A DNA stretch of 64,000 nucleotides from Peptostreptococcaceae bacterium VA2 (GCA_000686145.1 JMMB01000007.1:1116001-1180000); one strand, 5' to 3'; positions 1 to 9,694 are shown, numbered from the stretch's first letter. Made by a program: numbers and translations. Notes: generated by a model from the letters alone, not told the origin.

Positions 1-164
1 AATAAAAATGACAGTGTATGATTACAATTTATTATTTAAAAAAAATTTAAAATTATTTATTTATTATTTGGATATAATAATATAAAATAATAAACTATTA
101 TGTTTACATTAAAAGTAGTTGAAATTATATTGACAGTATTTGTCCTTTATAGGGAGGTGTGATT

Positions 165-1313
165 TTGAAAGAGTCTAAAATAAAAAATAAGTATATACAA
201 GGTATAATTATATCATTAGGCTTAACTTTATCGATTGGAATATATACACATATTGAACAAGACAAGGTTCAAACAAAAGAAAGATTAGTACAAGTTAATG
301 ATATAGATACCCAAGAAGTTAACAATCAGTATAAAATACTTCTTGAAAGTTTATTTGATTATAGAAATAAGGCTTTGCTAGAAAAAAATGAAGGTATACT
401 TAAACAATTATATGAAACAGATAAAAAATTTGGACTTTGGGCATATGAACATGAAGTTAAAAAAATGAAGTATTTAAAAAATTGGTCAAATAAACAAGGC
501 GTTAAATTTAATGATATAAAAACTAAAGTAAAAATAAAGAAAATAAAACAAAAAGAAGATGATTTGTACGGAATTATATGTACTGTATCAACTGAGTATA
601 AATATTCATATGAAAATCAAAAAGATGTTGTTAATATGTTTAGGATAGGAACGTATCATTATTTAAATGTTAAAATTAGAGATAACCAATATATAATAAC
701 TAAAGAATGGTATACTGACCCATTTGCAGATTCTTTAAATTTAGAAAATATTAAATCTGAAGATATAAGAGATTATATATTAAAGCAAGAACCAGTTAAA
801 TTAGAATTAACACCAGAACAAAATAAAGCAGTGAACTATGCTCATCAGTACTGTGGAGCAGCGGCTGACGAAGAATATGGATTAAAGTTTAATTCAAATT
901 ATAAAGATTTTAATCCCGATGGTGGGGATTGTGCTAATTTTGCGTCTCAGATAATGTTTGAGAGTGGAAGGTTTAAAAAAAATGATACATGGAATTATGA
1001 AGGCAATGATAGTACAAAAGCATGGGTAAATGCACAAGCGTTTAAAAATTATATAGTCTATAGTGGCAGAGGAAGTTTAGTAGCAAAAGGCTCATATCAA
1101 GATGTATATAAAGAAGCATATAACTTAAGACCTGGTGATTTTGTAGCTTATGAAAAAGGTGGAAGGATAACTCATGTATCAACAGTTACTGGACTAGATT
1201 CTAAAGGATATCCATTAGTAACGTGCCATAATACTGATAGACTTCTTGTTCCTTGGGATTTGGGATGGAGTGATAAAAAAATACGTTTTCATATAATAAA
1301 GGTACACTATTAA
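165..1313 (+). CDS. Secreted/membrane-anchored amidase-like protein (Amidase_6 domain)
   Basis: Protein of about 382 residues with an N-terminal hydrophobic segment (about residues 12-29) that looks like an uncleaved signal anchor, then a charged, probably helical stretch, then a C-terminal putative amidase domain of the Amidase_6 family (about 218-382). The papain/CHAP-like catalytic pair is visible as Cys in GGDCANFASQ (about 256) and His in RITHVSTV (about 337). Family members are predicted extracellular cysteine hydrolases; the substrate is unknown and a wall amide bond is only an inference. The start is TTG at 165, seven bases after GGGAGG (152-157); the upstream in-frame GTG at 159 overlaps that site. 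It stands alone, followed by the cold-shock gene. Confidence 0.8.
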   Translation: MKESKIKNKYIQGIIISLGLTLSIGIYTHIEQDKVQTKERLVQVNDIDTQEVNNQYKILLESLFDYRNKALLEKNEGILKQLYETDKKFGLWAYEHEVKKMKYLKNWSNKQGVKFNDIKTKVKIKKIKQKEDDLYGIICTVSTEYKYSYENQKDVVNMFRIGTYHYLNVKIRDNQYIITKEWYTDPFADSLNLENIKSEDIRDYILKQEPVKLELTPEQNKAVNYAHQYCGAAADEEYGLKFNSNYKDFNPDGGDCANFASQIMFESGRFKKNDTWNYEGNDSTKAWVNAQAFKNYIVYSGRGSLVAKGSYQDVYKEAYNLRPGDFVAYEKGGRITHVSTVTGLDSKGYPLVTCHNTDRLLVPWDLGWSDKKIRFHIIKVHY

Positions 1314-1472
1314 TATAAGCTTTAAACCTTAGAACCATACGATCTAAAAGCCTCATGGTAACGTTCAACATGATGGTAATTATTGACAAATACGGGTATA
1401 TATGATAAAGTGATAGTAGGGCTATCGTGTATTATAGCTAAATAAACTTGTGTTTTTTAGGAGGATTTATCA

Positions 1473-1673
1473 ATGAAAACTGGAGTAGTTAAATGGTTTA
1501 ACAATGAAAAAGGATTTGGATTTATATCTATAGAAGGCGGAGAAGATGTTTTTGTACATTTTTCAGCTATAACTGGTGATGGATACAAGTCTTTAGAAGA
1601 AGGACAAAGCGTTGAATTTGAAGTAGTTGAAGGTGCTAAAGGTCCTCAAGCTGCTAACGTAGTTAGATTATAA
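1473..1673 (+). CDS. cspA: Cold-shock protein, CspA/CspB family
   Basis: Complete 66-residue cold-shock domain, the usual family length. RNP1 (KGFGFI) and RNP2 (VFVHF) are both present. These proteins bind single-stranded RNA and DNA in the cytoplasm and act as RNA chaperones. Start ATG follows AGGAGG with good spacing. The 159-base gap upstream contains a small hairpin (GATAG/CTATC near 1412-1426), which fits the structured leaders common in csp genes, though I cannot show regulation. A terminator follows at 1718. The letter of the symbol is conventional; the exact paralogue is not resolved. Confidence 0.93.
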   Translation: MKTGVVKWFNNEKGFGFISIEGGEDVFVHFSAITGDGYKSLEEGQSVEFEVVEGAKGPQAANVVRL

Positions 1674-1717
1674 TCTAAATTCATATATATTAGCAATTCT
1701 AGTAATATGTGAAATAC

Positions 1718-1741
1718 AGCCGTTTTTAAGCGGCTTTTTTT
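1718..1741 (+). terminator. Rho-independent terminator after cspA
   Basis: AGCCG/CGGCT stem with an 8-base loop followed directly by a run of T. Confidence 0.8.
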
Positions 1742-2016
1742 ATGTGATTATTTAAATAAAAAAGGAGCTTATAAATAAATCACTTAAAACTTACATAGTT
1801 GCTTTATTAAAAATTTATATTTAAATGCAAATTAAATAAGTGAATATAAAGTTTTTTAGAAATAGTTTGAAATAAAAAAATATTATATAAGTTTATATTT
1901 AAATTTAAAATAATAACTAAATATGTTAAAATGAATAATGGATAATAAATTTTGAACACACTGCTTCTATAAAAAGATGAAGTAATGTTTATACAAGTAT
2001 TTGGAGGTGTAGTATA
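1742..2016. other. AT-rich intergenic stretch
   Basis: Between the csp terminator and the CBS gene start I see only AT-rich sequence with the promoter-like AT tracts expected upstream of a single gene. No coding sequence with a ribosome site and no clear RNA structure was found. Confidence 0.5.
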
Positions 2017-2421
2017 GTGAATATATTATTTTTTCTGACACCTAAAAGTGAAGTTGCATATATATATGAAGACTACACTATGAGGCAAGCTTTGGAAAAA
2101 ATGGAATATCATAGATATTCTGCTATTCCTATAATTGATGAGGAAGGAAAATATGTTGGAACTATGACTGAAGGGGATTTACTATGGACATTAAAAAATG
2201 ACTTTTCCCTAGATTTAAAATCAGTAGAAGATGTTCCAATAATGCAGATAAAAAGAAGAATGGATAATACTCCGGTTTCTATTAATGCAAATATAGAAGA
2301 TTTGATATCTAAGTCTATGAATCAGAACTTTGTTCCAGTAATTGACGATCAAAAAACTTTTATAGGAATAATTAAGAGAAGAGATATAATAGAATATTGC
2401 TATAACAAGTTAAAAGTATAA
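2017..2421 (+). CDS. Tandem CBS-domain protein
   Basis: 134 residues that consist almost entirely of two CBS motifs (about 10-60 and 70-130), with the typical GTMTEGDLLW and GIIKRRDIIEY strand-helix ends. Stand-alone CBS pairs bind adenosine nucleotides and act as sensors for a partner, which is not identifiable here. Start is GTG at 2017, nine bases after GGAGG (2003-2007). It is monocistronic, and a long palindromic terminator lies just downstream and is shared with the convergent isomerase gene. Confidence 0.85.
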   Translation: MNILFFLTPKSEVAYIYEDYTMRQALEKMEYHRYSAIPIIDEEGKYVGTMTEGDLLWTLKNDFSLDLKSVEDVPIMQIKRRMDNTPVSINANIEDLISKSMNQNFVPVIDDQKTFIGIIKRRDIIEYCYNKLKV

Positions 2422-2436
2422 AAATTTAAAATATAT

Positions 2437-2462
2437 AAAGCCTAGCAAATTTGCTAGGCTTT
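2437..2462. terminator. Bidirectional palindromic terminator
   Basis: Perfect 26-base palindrome, AAAGCCTAGCAAA and its complement, with A and T flanks on both sides, between convergent genes. Confidence 0.85.
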
Positions 2463-2523
2463 ATATATTTTCATATAAGACACTAAGTTATATTTTTTAG
2501 AAATATTCAATGAAAAATTTTTA

Positions 2524-3279
2524 TTAGTCGTTAAATTTTACAGTGTTTTGGTATTTAGACTTAAGATCATTTAATTTATTAGAATAAACTTCACTTTGCT
2601 TTTGGTACATTAAAGTTTTTTCTATTTCATTTTTAACTTCTTCATATTCTGATTCTCCACCAGATTGTATTTCTTCTAATTTTATTAAGTGATATCCAAA
2701 TTGAGTTTGAACAGGTCCAGATATTTCACCTTGTTTCATATTAAATACAGCTTCCTCAAATTCAGGAACCATTTGTCCTCTAGGGAAAGAACCTAAGCTT
2801 CCACCAGCATCTTTAGATGGGCAAGTAGAGTGTTCAGCTGCAGCATCTTCGAAAGATACAGCACCTTCATTTATTTTATTAAATAATTCAGAAGCTTTCT
2901 CTTCAGTATCTACTAATATATGTTTAGCAGAAGCAGTTTCTGATTTGTTAAATTTACTTTTATTAGCCTCAAAGAAAGCTTTTTTCTCATCTTCAGTTAA
3001 TGCAATGCTAGATAAAACTTTGTTTATAGCAAATTGCTTTAACATGTTTTCTTCAATTTTTTTCATTTCTGATTTAAAACTCTCATCATTATGTAATTGA
3101 GTTTCTTTAGCTTCAACATAGAATAATTCTTGATTTACTAAATCTTCTAATAATTGTTTTTTACCTTCTTCAGTGTTAAAATGCATAGCTTGATAAGGAT
3201 CTAAGCTTTTTAATGCGCTTTCAATATCTAAATTAGTTATTTCTTTTTCACCAACTGTAACTAAAACTTTTCTTTCCAT
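2524..3279 (-). CDS. Parvulin-type peptidyl-prolyl cis-trans isomerase
   Basis: 251-residue protein with an N-terminal SurA/trigger-like helical region (1-110) and one PpiC rotamase domain (about 118-203) with KHILV, GGSLGSFPRGQMVPEFEEAVF and FGYHLIKL. It has no signal peptide or lipobox, so it should be cytoplasmic rather than a PrsA lipoprotein. It would catalyse isomerisation of X-Pro bonds during folding. Start ATG at 3279 lies behind an AAGGAG site. It is transcribed alone and converges on the CBS gene. Confidence 0.88.
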   Translation of the reverse strand: MERKVLVTVGEKEITNLDIESALKSLDPYQAMHFNTEEGKKQLLEDLVNQELFYVEAKETQLHNDESFKSEMKKIEENMLKQFAINKVLSSIALTEDEKKAFFEANKSKFNKSETASAKHILVDTEEKASELFNKINEGAVSFEDAAAEHSTCPSKDAGGSLGSFPRGQMVPEFEEAVFNMKQGEISGPVQTQFGYHLIKLEEIQSGGESEYEEVKNEIEKTLMYQKQSEVYSNKLNDLKSKYQNTVKFND

Positions 3280-3395
3280 AATAGTTAACTCCTTTATATA
3301 TATTGTATTTTATTGATAAGGTTATTCTTCAATTTAAATCATATCAGAAAAGCACTCATATGTCTAATATTTCCAAGCATTATATTAAATATGTA

Positions 3396-3803
3396 TTAAT
3401 ATGAAAAAGTTATAGTAATTAGTAATAAAGCTGATAACATACCTACTACGCCTTCATTCATTTTATATTTGAAATTTTTAATGCATGAGATATAAAAGTA
3501 AATAAGTATGAATATCAATTTTAAAGATAATAAAAGCATACTTTTAGAAAATAATAGATAACTACATAAGAATAATATAAACGTAACTAAGGTACTCACT
3601 CTATATAAATTAACTATTTTAGGAAATTTTTTCAAGTTATATAAAATTAAAAAAATGTAAATTACAGATAGTAATGTAAATGATGTAAACATAATAATCT
3701 CAGTTTGAAGCTTTGGGATAACTACTGAATTGTACCAAACTATTGGCCAAAACAGTAATGTTAAAAATTTAAAAGAGTCATCTATAAACTTAGTATTATT
3801 CAT
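3396..3803 (-). CDS. Small multi-spanning membrane protein, unknown function
   Basis: About 135 residues with roughly four to five hydrophobic segments covering most of the chain and short Lys/Arg loops. I recognise no family. The start at 3803 (MNNTKF) is preferred because AGAAAGG lies nine bases upstream; the upstream ATG at 3812 directly abuts that site. It has no operon partner, since the flanking genes are separated by more than 100 bases. Confidence 0.6.
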   Translation of the reverse strand: MNNTKFIDDSFKFLTLLFWPIVWYNSVVIPKLQTEIIMFTSFTLLSVIYIFLILYNLKKFPKIVNLYRVSTLVTFILFLCSYLLFSKSMLLLSLKLIFILIYFYISCIKNFKYKMNEGVVGMLSALLLITITFSY

Positions 3804-3986
3804 AATACACATCCTTTCTAAGTATTAAAATTAATCTATAAATAAATTAAATCATATAAATAGTCTAAATACTATAATTATTATCCATATATTATAAAAA
3901 TATATGATAGTTTGTAAAAATAATTAATATATATTAATAGATATTAATTATTACAATTAGAATTTATTATAAATGGAGGCGAGTTT

Positions 3987-4244
3987 ATGTATAGATATTA
4001 TACAAAAGGAGTATGTACAAAATCAATAGTCATGGATATAGAAGAAAATATATTGAAAGAGGTATTATTTGAAGGTGGATGTAGTGGAAATGCAATAGGA
4101 ATAAAGCATTTAGTCGAAGGAAAAGATATAGATGAAATAATAGAAAATCTTGAGGACATACCATGTAAGGATAGGGGAACTTCTTGTCCTGACCAACTAG
4201 CTAAAGCACTAAGAATATATAAGGAATATGCATATAATAAATAA
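3987..4244 (+). CDS. TSCPD-domain protein (TIGR03905 type)
   Basis: 85-residue protein matching the short stand-alone TSCPD family. Conserved features are GGCSGN near residue 32 and GTSCPDQLA near residue 63, which gives the domain its name. The same domain occurs at the C-terminus of some ribonucleotide reductases and has Cys residues suited to metal binding; the role of the short form is not known. Start ATG follows GGAGGCG. A shared terminator follows. Confidence 0.85.
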   Translation: MYRYYTKGVCTKSIVMDIEENILKEVLFEGGCSGNAIGIKHLVEGKDIDEIIENLEDIPCKDRGTSCPDQLAKALRIYKEYAYNK

Positions 4245-4245
4245 A

Positions 4246-4282
4246 AAAAATGCTTCTACCTTTTAAGTAGAAGCATTTTTTT
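4246..4282. terminator. Bidirectional terminator
   Basis: TGCTTCTAC/GTAGAAGCA stem with A-run before and T-run after, between convergent genes; it overlaps the last codon of the minus-strand gene. Confidence 0.85.
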
Positions 4283-4736
4283 ATTGCTTATTAACTAAAA
4301 TTGCTATTTTAGCATCTGGATTGTAGCTTATTTGAACTAATTGATTTCTTTTAATATTTTCAAGGTCTTCGCCACCATAGTTAATTTGTAACTTTATAGG
4401 CATCTTTCCTTGTTTTATTATAGCAACGTATTCTTTTTTACCTTTTTTCTCTAAACTAATTAAATTACCAGCATAAGGTTTGAAATTTTGGTATTTATCT
4501 CCAGATTTCTTTATATAGAAATAAGTACCAGCAGCTATTACTAAGTTAACTCCAAGTATAACCCAAGAGTTTATACCAGCAAAAAGTCCACCTATTAGCA
4601 CAACAACCATTAAAACAATAGGAACTATAGCTTTTCTCATAAGTAATTTTCCCATTATTTCGTTAGCCTTTTTTTCAGGGCCAGTCATTGTTTTTGATCT
4701 AGCAAATGATTCTGCGAATTTGTCTTTAAAGCCCAT
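4281..4736 (-). CDS. Membrane protein with C-terminal soluble domain, unknown function
   Basis: 151 residues: a charged N-terminal helix (1-35), two adjacent transmembrane segments (about 36-55 and 59-76) forming a hairpin, then a basic soluble domain of about 75 residues rich in beta strands. I recognise no named family. Start ATG at 4736 follows an AGGAGG site. Monocistronic by position. Confidence 0.65.
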   Translation of the reverse strand: MGFKDKFAESFARSKTMTGPEKKANEIMGKLLMRKAIVPIVLMVVVLIGGLFAGINSWVILGVNLVIAAGTYFYIKKSGDKYQNFKPYAGNLISLEKKGKKEYVAIIKQGKMPIKLQINYGGEDLENIKRNQLVQISYNPDAKIAILVNKQ

Positions 4737-4959
4737 ATTAATCCTCCTAATTTAATAAATATTTAGTTATAATAACGATGTCATGGTTCAAACTAAAAAT
4801 TTACTACATTTATATTATGTACAAGTTTGCCATTAAAATTTATATTCAAGCAAAGCAAAATATATTAATCATTTTATCATAGAATTATAAAAAAGAAAAT
4901 AAATGTAGTAATAAAAACTTAATAAATATAATTTATAATTTTTTGTATATAAAAAACTA

Positions 4960-5304
4960 TTATATAACAGCAGCTACAACTGTCATTTCAACAAGTAAAC
5001 ACTCTCTTGCCATCTTTGCCTCAACACAAGCTCTAGCTGGCTCAAAACCATTCTCAACCCATGCATCCCATATAGAATTCATATCTGCAAAATTATTCAT
5101 ATCTTTTACATATATTGTAACAGATAATAAATGTTTCTTATCAGACCCATATTTATTTAATAAATCGTCTATTTTAGCTAAAACTGCAGTAGTTTGCTCT
5201 TTTATATCTCCTTCTGCATGAGTTTGTCCACATAAATAAACAGTGTTATTATGAACAACGGCTCTGCTCATTCTTCCAGTTCCTTCGAATCTTTTTATTT
5301 CCAT
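4960..5304 (-). CDS. RidA/YjgF/YER057c family protein
   Basis: About 114 residues, typical of the RidA fold, with the family pattern CGQTH, a conserved ARACVEA segment carrying the Arg used in RidA imine deaminases, and a C-terminal VEMTVVAAV strand. Canonical RidA removes reactive 2-aminoacrylate-type enamines and imines; many paralogues differ, and this one belongs to the YjgH/Rid-like branch where activity is less certain. Start ATG at 5304 (MEIKRF) lies eight bases after GGAGG; an upstream in-frame TTG overlaps the site and is rejected. Confidence 0.85.
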   Translation of the reverse strand: MEIKRFEGTGRMSRAVVHNNTVYLCGQTHAEGDIKEQTTAVLAKIDDLLNKYGSDKKHLLSVTIYVKDMNNFADMNSIWDAWVENGFEPARACVEAKMARECLLVEMTVVAAVI

Positions 5305-5498
5305 AATGAAAACCTCCAATAAATTTTGACAATATAAATTATAATATATATAAATTTAATAATCTATAGATATTATAATTTATATATAATTTAAAGTATA
5401 AGTAATGAATATATGCAAAAAATGTAAAAGTATAATATAATAATTTTATGGGGGTTTAAGCGCAGGAAGCAATTTATGAGGAGAGATAAAATTTTATT

Positions 5499-6773
5499 AT
5501 GGATATTATTAATACTTTAGATTTGATTAGGATTAAACAATCAATATTAAGAAAAATAGACAAAGAAATAGTTAGCCATGGTATAGAGACAGCTTATATT
5601 GTATGCATGCTAGCTGATGAGTTGGGTTATAGTAAAGATGAAATATATTATTTTGCAATAGTATCATGTATGCATGACATTGGTGCATATAAGACTGAGG
5701 AGTTAAATAAAATAAAACAATTTGAAGTTGTAAATACTACAAGACATTCTATTTATGGATATGTTATTTTTAATAACAATAATATAACTAAAGATATGGC
5801 ATCATCTGTTTTATATCATCATCACTCTTATAAAAATAGAAATAATCATATACCTGAAATAGAAATATCAAAGCTGGCATTTTTGATAGGATTAGGAGAT
5901 AGAATATCTATACTTTGCAATTTACTAAATTATGATGAAGATAAAATAACTGATTTTATATATAAGATGAATAAAGATTTCTTTGATCCAAAATATATAG
6001 ATGTATTGTATAGATTGATAGAAAGTAAAGGATTAATAAATCAAATTATAAGTGGAGATTGTAGAAAATATTTATTAGAAATAATGAAAAATGCAAAACT
6101 TGATATGCAACTAATTAAAGAATATTTATTATTTTTACCGATATCAATAGATTTTTTTAGTTTTGAAACGTCTCTTCATACTGTGAGTGTGTCTTCTGTT
6201 GCTAAAAAGATATGTGATTATATGAAATTAGACCAAGCATATAAAGAAAAAATAGAGATAGGTGCACACCTACATGATCTAGGAAAGGTGTGTATACCAA
6301 AAAATATTCTTGAAAAAGAAGATAAACTTACAAAAGAAGAATTTGAGATAATGAAAAAACATGTATCTCATACAAGAGAAATATTAGAAGATGCACGTAT
6401 AGATGAAGAGCTGATTAATTTAGCATGCAACCATCATGAAAGGTTAGATGGAAGTGGATATAGCAAAGGATTAAAGGAAAATGATTTGAGCTTAGGAGAT
6501 AGAATAATAAGTATAAGTGATATATTTTGTGCGCTAACTGAAAATAGACACTATAAGAAACCTTTTTCGAAAGATAAGGTTCTAAAAATACTTTGTAATA
6601 TGGTAGAGTCTAGTTATATAGATAAAGAAGTGGTAGATATAGTATGTAGAAATTATGATGAATTTTTAGAATTTGTAAATCAAAATAGAAAAGCTTATGA
6701 AAAATGTTTAAAAAATATGATACTAGAATATAATGATATAACAACTAAAATGGATAATTTACAGATACATTAG
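5499..6773 (+). CDS. Double HD-domain protein with C-terminal HD-GYP-like domain
   Basis: 424 residues in two halves. The N-terminal half has an HD signature (H59-D60, HDIG) and a histidine cluster (107-109). The C-terminal half has a complete HD-GYP-type core: H259-D260 in HDLGK, and HHERLDGSGY at 312-321, followed by DIFCAL and YKKP. HD-GYP enzymes are metal-dependent phosphodiesterases that degrade cyclic di-GMP or related dinucleotides. The usual proline after GY is replaced by serine. No membrane segment or receiver domain is seen, so this is cytoplasmic. The first HD domain may be a second hydrolase or a regulatory remnant. Monocistronic, with a strong terminator. Confidence 0.82.
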   Translation: MDIINTLDLIRIKQSILRKIDKEIVSHGIETAYIVCMLADELGYSKDEIYYFAIVSCMHDIGAYKTEELNKIKQFEVVNTTRHSIYGYVIFNNNNITKDMASSVLYHHHSYKNRNNHIPEIEISKLAFLIGLGDRISILCNLLNYDEDKITDFIYKMNKDFFDPKYIDVLYRLIESKGLINQIISGDCRKYLLEIMKNAKLDMQLIKEYLLFLPISIDFFSFETSLHTVSVSSVAKKICDYMKLDQAYKEKIEIGAHLHDLGKVCIPKNILEKEDKLTKEEFEIMKKHVSHTREILEDARIDEELINLACNHHERLDGSGYSKGLKENDLSLGDRIISISDIFCALTENRHYKKPFSKDKVLKILCNMVESSYIDKEVVDIVCRNYDEFLEFVNQNRKAYEKCLKNMILEYNDITTKMDNLQIH

Positions 6774-6800
6774 TTGTTATATAAAAAATTAAATATAAAT

Positions 6801-6832
6801 AAAATGAGGATATTTAAATATATCCTCATTTT
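6801..6832 (+). terminator. Terminator after the HD-domain gene
   Basis: Perfect 13-bp stem (AAAATGAGGATAT and complement), six-base loop, T-rich end. Confidence 0.85.
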
Positions 6833-6965
6833 ATTATTAAAATTAATAAATAACTGAGATTAGACATTAAAATGAAATAACATCATTATACTTTAAGTAG
6901 AGAATAGTTATTATTGTGTATAAATGTAAAAATTACTATTGAAATTCAAATATGAGGTGAAAATA

Positions 6966-8105
6966 ATGAATATTTCAAGGCCTACATGGGTTGAGATTAA
7001 TATAGATAATTTAATATGTAACATTAGACAAATCAAATTTTTTATAGGTGATGGAGTAAAATTAGGGGTAGTTTTAAAAGCTAATGCATATGGACATGGA
7101 CTGATAGAAATTTCAAATTTTATAAAGTATGAACAAATAGATTATATATGTGTTGCATCACTACAAGAGGCTTTGCAGTTGAGGCATAATAATATAAAAT
7201 TGCCTATTTTAGTAATGGGATATGTGTCTAAAGATTACATCGAACAAGCTATTGATAGTAATGTAACAGTAACCGTATTTGACAATAAATATGCTTATGA
7301 AATAGCTAATAAATGTAAGCAAATAAATAAGATATGCAAAGTACATATTAAAATAGACACCGGGTTTAATAGGTTAGGATTTAAGATATGTGGAGACGCT
7401 AAAAAAGATAAGTCAACAATAAAAGAAATTAAAACTGTTTTAGAATGTGATGAATTTATAGTAGACGGTATTTTTTCTCATTTGGCTCTCACAAATGAAG
7501 CTACTGATAAAAATCAATATACTAAATTTAGTGAATTGATGAGAAATTTAACTGACTTTAAGCAAATACCCATAAAACATATTTGTGATAGTATAGCAAT
7601 GTGTAAATATACAGAGTTTCATATGGATATGGTAAGAGTAGGTTCTTGTATATATGGATATAATTCTAGAAATCAAAACTTAGTATTAAAAAATGTAATG
7701 ACATTTAAATCAAAAATAATACAAATCAAAGAAATTGAAAAAGGAGAAGGTATAAGCTATGATGCAACATTTGTAGCTCAAAAACATATGAAAGTAGGTA
7801 TTGTACCATGTGGATATGCTGATGGGATTCCAAGGGAGTTATCTAATAAAGGATATGTAATTATAAATGGAAAAAAAGCTTGGATTATAGGTAATATGTG
7901 TATGGACCAATGCATTATAGATATATCAAGTCTTAGTGAAAATGATTATAAAGAGGATGTAATATTTTATGGAGATAATGGACCTAATTTATCTTTTATC
8001 TGTAAACTAGCAAATACAAATAAAAACGAAATTCTAGCAAGAGTCTCAAATAGAGTCTCAAAAATATATATCAGTGATAAAGATACATTAAGAATTATAG
8101 AGTAG
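6966..8105 (+). CDS. alr: Alanine racemase
   Basis: PLP enzyme that converts L-alanine to D-alanine for peptidoglycan and, in spore formers, for control of germination. The protein is about 379 residues, normal for the family. The PLP-binding Lys38 sits in KANAYGHG, and the second catalytic base, Tyr265, in GISYDATF; HIKIDTGFNRLG and the C-terminal NEILARVSNRV segment are also standard. The start is ATG 6966, eight bases after GAGGTG; an earlier in-frame ATG at 6939 has no ribosome site. The LD-carboxypeptidase gene follows after 37 bases and is probably cotranscribed. Confidence 0.95.
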   Translation: MNISRPTWVEINIDNLICNIRQIKFFIGDGVKLGVVLKANAYGHGLIEISNFIKYEQIDYICVASLQEALQLRHNNIKLPILVMGYVSKDYIEQAIDSNVTVTVFDNKYAYEIANKCKQINKICKVHIKIDTGFNRLGFKICGDAKKDKSTIKEIKTVLECDEFIVDGIFSHLALTNEATDKNQYTKFSELMRNLTDFKQIPIKHICDSIAMCKYTEFHMDMVRVGSCIYGYNSRNQNLVLKNVMTFKSKIIQIKEIEKGEGISYDATFVAQKHMKVGIVPCGYADGIPRELSNKGYVIINGKKAWIIGNMCMDQCIIDISSLSENDYKEDVIFYGDNGPNLSFICKLANTNKNEILARVSNRVSKIYISDKDTLRIIE

Positions 8106-8142
8106 GGGATTAAATAAGAAACATGTGTTAAGGGGGATAAAT

Positions 8143-9045
8143 ATGAATGTACCTAAAACTTTAAATATAGGAGATACAATAGGAATTATAGCGCCATCAG
8201 GGCCATTAAAAGAAGGCAATGTTGAGAAAATAAAGAAAGCGATAGAAGGGTATGGATATAGAGTTAAGCTAGGAGAAAGTTGTTACTTACAGTATAAAGA
8301 GTACTTAGCAGGCGATGATAAAACTAGGGTAGACGATATAGAAAAAATGTTTGAGGATAAAGATGTAGATGCAATAATGTGTTTAAGGGGAGGGTATGGT
8401 ACTAGTAGATTGTTAGATAAGATAAATTATAGAGCAATATTTGAAAACCCAAAAATATTTATAGGTTTTTCAGATATTACAGCACTTCATATTGTTTTTA
8501 ATCAAATTTGCAATTTATCAACATATCATGGAATAATGGCATCTACAGTAGATAAATGGGATAACTTCACATACACATCTTTGATAAATGCGCTGAATTT
8601 TAAAAATGAGTTATTTGTTAAAAATTCAATAAAAGAAAAAATATATCCAATTTATCCGGGGACAGCAGAAGGTGTACTAGTTGGTGGAAATTTATCTCTT
8701 ATAGTATCCACTTTAGGAACTAATTATGAAATAAATACAAAAAATAAAATTTTATTTATTGAAGAAACAGGGGAAGATATATATAAGTTAGATAGAATGC
8801 TTACGCATCTATATCACGCAGATAAACTTAAACATTGTAGGGGAATAATATATGGAGATTTCAATGATTGTAAAAAATCAAATGAAGATGAAATAATTGA
8901 ACTATTAAAAGAAACATCTGAGAGAGTTAAAAAGCCATCAGTATATAACTTACAGTCTGGTCATTGTATGCCTATGGTAACCTTGCCTTTAGGGGCATAT
9001 TGTCAAATGGACACAAATGATCAAATAATTAAATTTATAAGGTAA
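8143..9045 (+). CDS. ldcA: LD-carboxypeptidase, peptidase family S66 (LdcA-like)
   Basis: About 300 residues. The S66 triad is visible: Ser110 in GFSDITALH, Glu in LFIEETGED (about 207-208) and His274 in QSGHC. LdcA-type enzymes cleave the L,D bond that releases D-Ala from muropeptide tetrapeptides in the cytoplasm during wall recycling; some relatives process peptide antibiotics instead. Coupling to alr makes a role in D-alanine and wall turnover likely. ATG 8143 is preceded by AAGGGGG with a six-base gap; the upstream GTG at 8125 lies before this site and is rejected. Confidence 0.9.
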   Translation: MNVPKTLNIGDTIGIIAPSGPLKEGNVEKIKKAIEGYGYRVKLGESCYLQYKEYLAGDDKTRVDDIEKMFEDKDVDAIMCLRGGYGTSRLLDKINYRAIFENPKIFIGFSDITALHIVFNQICNLSTYHGIMASTVDKWDNFTYTSLINALNFKNELFVKNSIKEKIYPIYPGTAEGVLVGGNLSLIVSTLGTNYEINTKNKILFIEETGEDIYKLDRMLTHLYHADKLKHCRGIIYGDFNDCKKSNEDEIIELLKETSERVKKPSVYNLQSGHCMPMVTLPLGAYCQMDTNDQIIKFIR

Positions 9046-9103
9046 GTTATTATAAGTATGTTATAATCAAATAAAAGAAAAACTTTAGCCAGGAGGAATG
9101 GAT

Positions 9104-9694
9104 ATGTCTGATGATAGAATAATCGATTTTAATGATTTAAAAAATAAAGTCAGAGATTCTGACGTAGATAAATTTGAACAATATATATATAACTTATATT
9201 TTTCTGTTATGGATGGAAGTTTAACTATGGTTGAATTTTCAAAGAAAATATTTGATTATATGCAAGAAAATAATATATCTCAAGAAAAGTTTATGAATAT
9301 ACAAAAAAAATTCATGGAGAGATATGGCATGGATTCAAAAGAAGTAGAGAATCAGCTTAAAAATTTTGGAATAGATCCATTAAGTACAGGGTTTGGTAAC
9401 ATAGATATTAATAACGTTACTAGCGAAAATATAGAATCAATTAAAAAAGGTGCAGGCTTTTATGAAAAATATGGGCAGAAAATAAAACCTAAAAGTTGTA
9501 TAACTACATTTGTTAAAAATGATATTAATGACATTGAAATAGTAGTAGATCAAGAAAAAGTGATGCTTTATAGCAATAAAAAAATAAGTTTAATGGATGC
9601 AGAATTAAATGAATTTTTATTAGAATATAAAAATATGTTTAGTAAAAAAATAAAAGTAGTTTTATGTGAAAACTATAGTGAATATGAATATTAA
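9104..9694 (+). CDS. DUF3867 family protein
   Basis: About 196 residues, soluble, acidic and predicted mostly helical in the first 100 residues, then more strand-rich. It matches what I know of the clostridial DUF3867 family, which has no assigned function. Start ATG 9104 is seven bases after AGGAGG (9091-9096); the ATG at 9098 sits directly on the site. It lies 58 bases after the LD-carboxypeptidase gene on the same strand and may share its transcript, before a terminator. Confidence 0.75.
   Translation: MSDDRIIDFNDLKNKVRDSDVDKFEQYIYNLYFSVMDGSLTMVEFSKKIFDYMQENNISQEKFMNIQKKFMERYGMDSKEVENQLKNFGIDPLSTGFGNIDINNVTSENIESIKKGAGFYEKYGQKIKPKSCITTFVKNDINDIEIVVDQEKVMLYSNKKISLMDAELNEFLLEYKNMFSKKIKVVLCENYSEYEY

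Noticed and set aside
129-150. Promoter TTGACA upstream of the amidase gene
   Set aside because: The nearest -10-like TTTATA is only ten bases away and the ribosome site follows at once.
1383-1406. TTGACA plus TATGAT as cspA promoter
   Set aside because: The spacer is only 12 bases; no convincing -10 at 16-18 bases.
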